From: Ahaetulla prasina
Taxonomy: Eukaryota > Chordata > Lepidosauria > Squamata > Colubridae
DNA: 64,000 nucleotides
Assembly: GCF_028640845.1 (NCBI RefSeq)
Contig: NC_080539.1
Location: 108,862,054 to 108,926,053, forward strand
Reading direction: 5' to 3'
Part shown: positions 56,779-64,000 of the stretch, piece after piece
Layout: each line of letters opens with the position of its first letter
Numbering within the stretch: position 1 is the first letter of the stretch
Made by a program: the position numbers and the translations under genes
The notes under the pieces: model-generated
Databases searched by the model: none
Seen by the model: only the letters and a program-made list of their open reading frames with translations
Told to the model about the DNA's origin: nothing

Positions 56779-57510
56779 AACTGAGATTGTAAAGAATGTG
56801 GAGAAACTCTTTTAATTCAAGTGACTGGGCAATTGGAGTGGTGAGCAGGTGATACCAGTATTATTACTACAATAAATTATTATTTTAAGCAGCAGGATGG
56901 ATAACTAACAAAAGGAAAAATAGTAATTAAAATCAAAATAAAATTCTGCTACGTTTTGAACCAGTGGCACTCTACATGCAGGCAAACATTATAACCACTA
57001 TACTACTAAAAGTTTTCCTTTAACAGAAGATGTAGCAAATTTTAGCAAACCAGGGAAGGGAAAATACAAGGAAGGATTCTTTCAATGTGAAATCTGGTTG
57101 TTTTACATGCATACTACATATGTGTATTTTGATATTTTAACTTTGTATATATAAATTTAATTTAACTCTGTATTGCAGGTGTGTGCATACAACAGTAAAA
57201 GCCAGCCACAAAGAAACCAACTGGCAATTGCTTTCCTGATTTGCAGAGGAATTGTCCAGCAGTCAAGACCAAACACCTCCAAGTCACTGTCAAACTGTCC
57301 CAATCTGGTCAGAGTTGTTTTAAATTAGCTTAGAGCCCAGCTGGCATCAGCACAGAGAAGAAGCAGCTTAAAGGTGCAATGAGCCACAACTGCATTTTGC
57401 AGCAACAGTAGTTACGCTTGGTCAGTAGTGGTAATTAAAGATAAATGTGACCTGGAAGAAGCTACTTTAATGATAACTTTCATTAATTAAAAATAAATAA
57501 TATTTTTCAT
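56779..57510. other. No recognised feature
   Basis: AT-rich; nothing identified. Confidence 0.4.
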
Positions 57511-57512
57511 TT

Positions 57513-57715
57513 TTGACTCCTAGTGACTGCCTGGATGGGCCTCTGCAGTTTTCTTGGCAAGATTTCAAAAGTGGTTTGCTACTGTCTCCTTCCCAGGGCT
57601 GAGAGAGAATGACTAGCCCAAGGTCATCAAGCTGGCATTGTGTGGGGATCTAGAACTCACAATCTCCCAGTTTCTAGTCTGATGCTTTAACCACTCTATC
57701 AGACTGACTTCCTTA
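57513..57715 (-). mobile_element. MIR-like (CORE-type) SINE, antisense
   Basis: TTTTCTTGGCAAGATTTC, AATGACTAGCCCAAGGTCAT, then AGAACTCACAATCTCCCAG and CTTTAACCACTCTATCAG. The last part is an inverted tRNA-like head. Confidence 0.6.
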
Positions 57716-57808
57716 TTAGCTTCTGGTCTACTGAAATTACTTCAATAATGCTACTGTGCAAAGATTATGTTCTCTTATTTTAGTTATCCCAGTTCAAGAG
57801 TTAAGCTG

Positions 57809-57809
57809 T

Positions 57810-57878
<69 letters not shown>

Positions 57879-57890
57879 CATCTATCTATT
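57809..57890. repeat. (TATC)n microsatellite
   Basis: About 20 TATC units. No LINE tail recognised beside it. Confidence 0.97.
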
Positions 57891-59265
57891 GTAGTACATT
57901 CCCTAATAACCCATGAAAGTGTTTCAAAAGCAATTTGGGGGGAAAAATCCTTTCAAATAAATTAAGTTTTGACTACATGCCAATGTGATGATTAGGTCGG
58001 ATGATTCAGGGAGTTACGACCAAGGTAATCAGTATGAGATAAGTGATGTGATTAAGTTAGAAGAGTTAATTTTTCCACAAAACTATTCTTCCTATCTTTC
58101 CCCTCTGATGCTCCAGGACTAGGAAAGGAGAAGGAAAATGAGGGAGATTCACTGAAAAAGGTTGGAACAAAAGGATTGACTTTACCAAACAGCTTCTTCC
58201 CCCTGAAGCTTTTGGCAGATGCATATCCTCTATGCACAAGTTAAATATACTTTAGTCTGCTTCAGATAACCTGGGTTTCATATTGTTGGTTTTTATGGAA
58301 TAATCATTGGATTGTTAATATCGTTGCTCTTCTCCAATCTTCCTCTTCCTCTGTTTGAGCCACTTCACATCTCTTGCAACTACAGATTCAAACTACATTT
58401 TGAAGGGTGCTATCGAGGGAGAAAGTGAACTAAGTCATAAGTAGGTGTACAACAGCATTAAGTGTGCTTAAAGTAACAGATTGTATCCTTTACTCCTTGT
58501 TGTACAAGCATGGATGCTCAACAATACCATGAAAAAGATGATTTTGCAGATTTTATTTCTTATGATACTTCTGTACTGTAATTATACTTTAGCACGTGTG
58601 TATGTGCATGTATGAGTGAAAACAAAGGCACATATACACACATTCCAAACTTGAAGTTTTTAAATAATGTTTAGGAAAGACAAAAACAGGACATTCTTGT
58701 GGGATTGCTGCTGGAATGTTTCTGTAATGAAAATGAAACCTCTCTGATGAGCTTTTCCCTGAAAAATACTCTAGAGGGAGTCAAATCTAAGAAAGTTTAT
58801 TTATGTTTCATGCATCTGAGCTCTTGCGTCTTTCTAAACACATTCTATGCGCTTCCTGTTTATCTATGTTATCCCTGCCTATTAATAACTAGCTTTGGTT
58901 TGTATGTATTTCTACATGTTCAGATTGGACGAGTACTCATGGCACTCAAAAAGACATTATTTAAAGCTGCATGTCTTTCTCAGACGATTAAATAGTGTTT
59001 GATAAAAAAAAAGCAAGGATTGACTTCAAGTTTAACTAAACAGAACTTTTGTCAGCTAAAAAGAATAAACCAAATAAATGGCGTGAGGCTACTATTTTCA
59101 AGTTAGTTCACTTCCCTTGGGTACAGTGTATAATTTAAGGATATTATGAAAATAAATGTTTAGCTCTAGTAGGTGTTTGGAAACAGGTTTTAGGGTTATT
59201 TTTAATGCCTGTGTGCATATACAGACACAAATATATTGCAATAATTATTCCTTTGCTACTCAAAT
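57891..59265. other. No recognised feature
   Basis: AT-rich. The 98-codon frame at 58699-58995 is hydrophobic in its middle but unrecognised; no splice or promoter context supports it. Confidence 0.35.
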
Positions 59266-59370
59266 TTATTGATACATATTGCAAGAGATTTATGGTCCTG
59301 ATGTAAGCTGCTCAGAGTCTCCTGAACTGCAGGCTGGGCAGCAAATAAATTTGATAAATAAATAAATAAT
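59266..59370 (+). mobile_element. L2 LINE 3' end
   Basis: GTAAGCTGCTCAGAGTCTCC then GCAGCAAATAAATTTGATAA and TAAATAAATAAATAA tail. Confidence 0.65.
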
Positions 59371-59995
59371 AGAGTATTTTTCCTTTTCTTGTGTACATAG
59401 TAGTTTTTAGAGAAACCTGCTATTAGATAATGAACTCCCATGAGTTCAGCATTTAATATATTTTTTGCAATGCTGAGATTTTCTTCTATATTGAACATTC
59501 TCAGCCAACATAGTGGGAAAAGTGTTTCAATTTTCAAGGAGAGAAAAATGCTCATGGGTGAAGTAAAAATCCTAAGTATAGTTGAATTTTCTAGTTTTTA
59601 TTCAAATTCAATTTCTTTTTCTTCTAATGTGTCCATACAGTTCAAGGGAAAACATCAACAGTCAGGGAAGCTAAAGAGTGATGGTGAAGCAATAGAACAA
59701 AGAGAAAAATACAACATCAGCATTCTACGCCTTGCAAAACCAAATAAGCACAAAAACATAACCAAATGAAATGTTAAATAAGTTCTGAGGCAGCCTGACA
59801 AAAAATTAAAATGAAATAGTTCAGCTGAAAACTACAGGAATTTGCTTGGAATTTGCTTCCAGGAGTCATCATAATGGCAGTCTGAATGAAATTCAAAGGG
59901 ACTGAGCAGATTCTTGAAAATCAGGCTTCCCATGGCTAATACAATTCATGCATGTTACCCAATTGATGCAAATTATCTCCTGGATCATAGCTTGC
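59371..59995. other. No recognised feature
   Basis: AT-rich; nothing identified. Confidence 0.4.
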
Positions 59996-60036
59996 ATGCT
60001 TGCTTGCTTGCTCATTCATTCATTCATTCATTCATT
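59996..60036. repeat. (TTGC)n/(CATT)n microsatellite
   Basis: TTGC units followed by CATT units. Confidence 0.9.
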
Positions 60037-60059
60037 ATTTTTTTTCTGCCTTTACTGTT

Positions 60060-60245
60060 TTCATAAATAACTCAAGGCAGGGAACATATATAATATTTCT
60101 TCTTTCTCCTAGTTTACCCACAACAACAACCCTATGAGGTGAGTTGGGGTAGAGAGTGACCTAGCCAGCCTTCATACCTAAGGCAGGACTGTAAGGCACA
60201 GTCTCTTAGTTTCTAGCCTAATGCTTATACCACTTGACCAGTGTT
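60060..60245 (-). mobile_element. MIR-like (CORE-type) SINE, antisense
   Basis: CACAACAACAACCCTATGAGG, then AGAGAGTGACCTAGCCAGCC and AATGCTTATACCACTTGACC, a pattern like the MIR copy at 57513. Confidence 0.55.
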
Positions 60246-60274
60246 TTAGCACACCATTTCCTTAATGACTGACT

Positions 60275-60745
60275 ATGCTTTCCAGGAATGCTGGAAATAT
60301 CCATAATTTTAGGTTGCTACTCTCCTTTGTTAGCTTCCATCCACTGTTTTTTTGTCTTGCCTTCTGGTGCTTTGGAAAATAGGTTAACCCCCCCCTCGTC
60401 TTTGTTGCAACCCCTCAAATATTGAAACACTGCTATTATGTCACCCCAGTCCTTCTTTTCTCTAGACTAGCTATACCCAATTTCTGTAACTGTTCGTCAT
60501 ATGTTTTAGTCTCCAGGCTCTTAATCATCTTTGTTGCTCTTCTCTACACTCTTTCCAAAGTTTCAATATCTTTTTTATAATGTAGTGATCAAAACCGGAT
60601 GGAGTATTCCAGATGTGGCCTTACATCTAAGGTTTTATAAAGCTATACTAATACTTCACGTGATCTTGACTCTATCCCTATGTTTATTACATTAGCATTA
60701 CATTAGCATTTTTGGCTGCTGTAACACACTGTTGGCTCATATTTA
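60275..60745 (-). mobile_element. CR1 LINE, antisense, 3' half
   Basis: The minus strand carries the late CR1 series. The plus strand shows TTCTGGTGCTTTGGAAAATA, TTTGTTGCTCTTCTCTACAC, CCAGATGTGGCCTTACATC and TTTTATAAAGC, the antisense of CR1 C-terminal sequence. Confidence 0.85.
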
Positions 60746-60827
60746 AGTGATTGTCCACAATCATACACTAATGATTGAGAAGAACCCAAGAGGTGACTTT
60801 GTTAATAAGGGGGAAGCTTATAGTTCC

Positions 60828-60998
60828 ATATTGCCCCCAACAATCTGGGTCCTCCTTTTACCGACCTCAGAAGGATGGAAAGCTGAGTCAACCTTGAGCC
60901 TGGTGAGATTCGAACTGCCAAACTGCAGGCAGCCCGCAGTCAGCAGAAGTCAGCTGCAGTACTGCACTCTAACCACTGCGCCATCACAGATAGAGATA
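60828..60998 (-). mobile_element. tRNA-derived SINE, antisense
   Basis: CCAACAATCTGGGTCCTCC, GCTGAGTCAACCTTGAGCC, GTGAGATTCGAACTGCC (B box inverted) and CACTCTAACCACTGCGCCAT (A box inverted). Confidence 0.85.
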
Positions 60999-62788
60999 GA
61001 GAGGTGTAATAAATTGGTAAACATAATATAGTTCCCAGAGGGAAAAACAAACATTTTCAGTTATGAAACACTGAAATAGCTCTCATTTAAAAGAGGAAAA
61101 GACTCCACAACTGAAAAGACCACAGGAATTCACAATTTACTTGTGACAGTTAAGTTCACAATATAATTTCTTCAGAAAACAGCAAAAATTTAGAAAGAAA
61201 TCTATTTAATAGGATAAGATTTCTGTACTGATAGGTGACATTAAGCCTGGAGATAGTCTTTATCTTTCTTAGAAAGGAATGGGACCAAGCTGTGAGCCCA
61301 AGGGATTTCATATCTAAATAGTGGCTCTATCCATCTGGCACTGTAGCCTAAATTTTGCAAAATCAGGACAACAAATTTAAAAAGTAGGACTGTGTCAGCC
61401 AACAAACTGTAGGTTCAGTCAGGATACACGGTGAAAAAGTAGCATAATCTGTGATAAGAGAGTAAGAAAAGTAGAAGCGTACATTTCCTATGTCTTGTAT
61501 GGTTGGATCAGGGCATAATATGAGGTCCCTGGATAAGGTCCTTTGATACAAAAAAATCAATATATGGATATTTATTCCATATATTGTTCCCCATTTGGAC
61601 AAAATGATAAAGACTACTGTCTGGTGAATCCACCAAGCATATCAGATTGTCTGCTAGATTGTTCTGCAAGCTGCCAAGTGAATAGCTGAGTGAAAACCAA
61701 TGTTAAAGGTACCAGTTCCACAATAGCAAGGTTAAAATGGGGATTTCTGTGAAAATATGTTTCCTTTGTTTGTTTATTCATAAAATTGACATTGAACTTG
61801 TCCATTGTCATTTGAACTGCACAATGCTGAAAGGAACATTTGAATACCCACAAAGTTTGGAGAACAGAAAAAAGTACCAAGTAATTTATTTACATAGAAC
61901 ATTTAATATACAAGGAAATGTTCATGTGCATCTGAAGGCCATTGCAGATCAAGGATAAGTCTGTAGTAATCCATGGATAGAAGGGAAATAAGTACATATT
62001 CCCTGAGTATTTTTATAACTCATCCAGCAAGATAGAGATGAGACTGAATGCATACTAAGGGAGAAAAGGGATCTTTGGAGGGTTTGTTTCTCTGAAACAA
62101 ACTAAAAGAAGCTAACACTTACAATTTTTAGGATGAGAGTGATGCGCCCAGCAATAGCCTTATAACTTTAAAGCCCTCTTCTATTTCATATGTTCTGACA
62201 GTAAAGACAGATTTACATTGTGGCCTCCAGAGAAAGAATCTCTATGAGACAAGCCAACAGTCCAAGAAGAATAGGAACATATGGTCCAAATAAATTAAGA
62301 TAGAAGGCAGGTTAATAACTCCTGTCCCAAAGGGATGAACAAGACAGAATATAGCAGCATGATTACCTTTGATGCTGTAGTCTTGGTTAATGATCAGAAC
62401 TGAAAAGTGATATAAGAATCTCTGAGTGGGGATATTAAGGTAGCATCTATCAAAGAGAATGAGGAGCTCCTAATTTCCTATGATTCTCTCAGCTCAGCTT
62501 GTCAGGAAGACTTTACTTTGAAGTTTCCATTTGGGTTTCTGAAGATTGACTATCATAGATTCTTAGAACTGATGATCAAACAAGGGGGAAAACAGAAAAG
62601 GAGAGGATGAAGCTCGTACTGAAAAAACAGAAAACGGCCTTTTGTTAAAGAAGGTGTGAGATATGCATTTCACCTGGAATTTGGTTACTTTCACCTATTC
62701 CTTGGCTAGAGGAAATCACATTCCTAAAGATAATCCATACCAATATGGCTATGTGAGCAGCCAATCCAGAAAACTAAGTTAAAGTTTG
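60999..62788. other. No recognised feature
   Basis: AT-rich, apparently single-copy. No exon recognised. Confidence 0.4.
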
Positions 62789-62804
62789 ATTGATTGATTA
62801 TTAT

Positions 62805-63862
62805 CTAACCCTGCACCTGTTAACAGCAATGTCCCCCAAGGCAGTGTTTTAGGACCCACACGCTTTATACTTTATATAAATGACCTTTGAGATCATATTA
62901 TAAGCAACTGCGTTCTCTTTGCGGATGATGTAAAACTATTCAACACCACTGACAATGATGCTACTCTACAAAAAAACCTTGACTATATGTCAGAATGGTC
63001 AAACAATTGACAACTCCAGATCTCAACCAACAAATGCTCTGTCTTACACATTGGCAAAAAAAAATCAGTACACAAAATACAAGCTGGACGGATATGACCT
63101 AACAGACAACCCTCACTCTGTCAGAGACCTTGGAGTACTCATCTCAAATGATTTAAGTGCCAGAGCTCACTGTAACAGCATTGCTAAAAAAGCATTAAGA
63201 GTTGTTAACCTAATCTTGCGTAGTTCTTCTCTGGTAATATTGAACTGCAAATTAGGCCATACAAAATTTTGCCAGACCAATTCTTGAATACTGCTCATCT
63301 GTCTCGAACCCGCACTGCATATCAGACATTAATACAATCAAACAAGTCCAGAGATATTTCACAATAAGAGTTCTCCACTCCTCTGCTAGCAACAAAATAC
63401 CTTATGCCACCAGACTCGAAATTTTGGGCTTAGACAACTTAGAACTTCACCGTCTTTGGTCTGACTTAAGCATAGCACATAAAAACATCTGCTACAATGT
63501 CCTACCAGCCAATGACTACTTCAGCTTCAACTAAAACAATACAAGAACACACAATAGATACAAACTCATGGTAAACTGATCCAAACCAGACTGCAGAAAA
63601 TACAACTTCAGTAACAGAGTTGTCAACGCCTGGAATGCACTGCCTGATTTTGTGGTTTGTTCCCCAAATCCCCAAAACTTTAACCTTAGACTTTCTACTG
63701 TAGACTTCACCCCATTCCTCAGAGGTCTGTAAGGGGCATGCATAAGCGCACCAGTGCCTATCATCCCTGTCTTAATGTTTTCTTTTATTAGTATCCTTTT
63801 CATGTATTTATAATTATGTTTACACTTGTATCTGTCATAAAATACATGCTTGATGAAATAAA
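62805..63862 (+). mobile_element. L3/CR1-type LINE, copy 3, decayed
   Basis: Starts within the RT domain (VPQGSVLGPTRFILYIND) and has a preserved FADDVKLF box near 62920-62942 and SVRDLGVLISNDLSARAHC. Frameshifts follow from about 63220. It ends with the L3 C-terminal and 3' UTR pattern (CCCATTCCTCAGAGGTCTG...GGGGCATGCATAAGCGCACC) and a short AAATAAAAATAAA tail. More stops than copy 1, so older. Confidence 0.88.
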
Positions 63863-63867
63863 AATAA

Positions 63868-64000
63868 ATTATGTGCCATCAGGGTGGGCTTGACTCCCAC
63901 TGACCATATAAATATATATTCTCCAAGAAGATATCTTCCCTAATCTCAACCTTCGTGTCTTCCAACAGTGTATCTCTTGCCACTGTAATTGAGCCTATAC
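63868..64000 (-). mobile_element. BovB/RTE LINE fragment, antisense, cut by the window edge
   Basis: TATGTGCCATCAGGGTGGGC, then TTGACTCCCACTGACCATAT and AGTGTATCTCTTGCCACTG resemble the antisense of BovB sequence. Continues beyond 64000. Confidence 0.65.

Noticed and set aside
58699..58995. 98-codon frame with membrane-like segments
   Set aside because: Same reasons; probably a chance frame in AT-rich DNA.

Overview
The window is nuclear DNA from a squamate reptile, most likely a snake. This is inferred from the repeat mix: L3/CR1 LINEs with microsatellite tails, CR1, L2, BovB and L1-type LINEs, a Sauria-type SINE with a BovB-like tail, a Penelope-like element and an R4/Dong-type LINE, together with many hAT and TA-flanked MITEs. 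No bacterial, viral or organellar genes were seen.

One host gene is recognised. On the minus strand, 35697-35796 is coding exon 1 of RSPO3 (R-spondin 3, a secreted Wnt-signalling amplifier). It encodes 33 residues: a start in good context, a signal peptide and a basic stretch. The reading frame ends in phase 1 at a GTAAGT donor. The exon lies in a GC- and CpG-rich island (about 35450-37080) that should hold the promoter and 5' UTR. Positions 1-35696 are therefore intron 1 (exon 2 was not found, so the intron probably runs off the left edge), and everything right of about 37100 is upstream intergenic DNA.

Layout. 1-30.5 kb: repeat-rich distal intron 1. It holds an L3 LINE with a long open RT frame, a CR1 split by a complete L1-like element that has ORF1 but no ORF2 and a 15-bp target-site duplication, a cluster of hAT MITEs at 8.7-13.4 kb, a Sauria SINE, a TA-flanked MITE, an L3 copy interrupted by a solo LTR, and several L2, CR1 and tRNA-SINE pieces. 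30.5-43.2 kb: almost no recognisable interspersed repeats; this is where the RSPO3 promoter and exon 1 lie. 43.2-64 kb: upstream flank with more MITEs, long microsatellites, an L2 end, a Penelope fragment bounded by inverted repeats, an R4-like fragment, CR1 pieces, another L3 copy and a BovB piece at the right edge.

The best candidates for something undescribed are the ORF1-only 'half-L1' at 3354-6171, the shared nnnTAnnn target duplications of the MITEs (including two MITEs back to back in the same 8-mer), a perfect 39-bp-arm hairpin at 29774-29855, and a possible cryptic exon in RSPO3 intron 1 at 33056-33254. All family names come from reading motifs by eye; no database search was possible.
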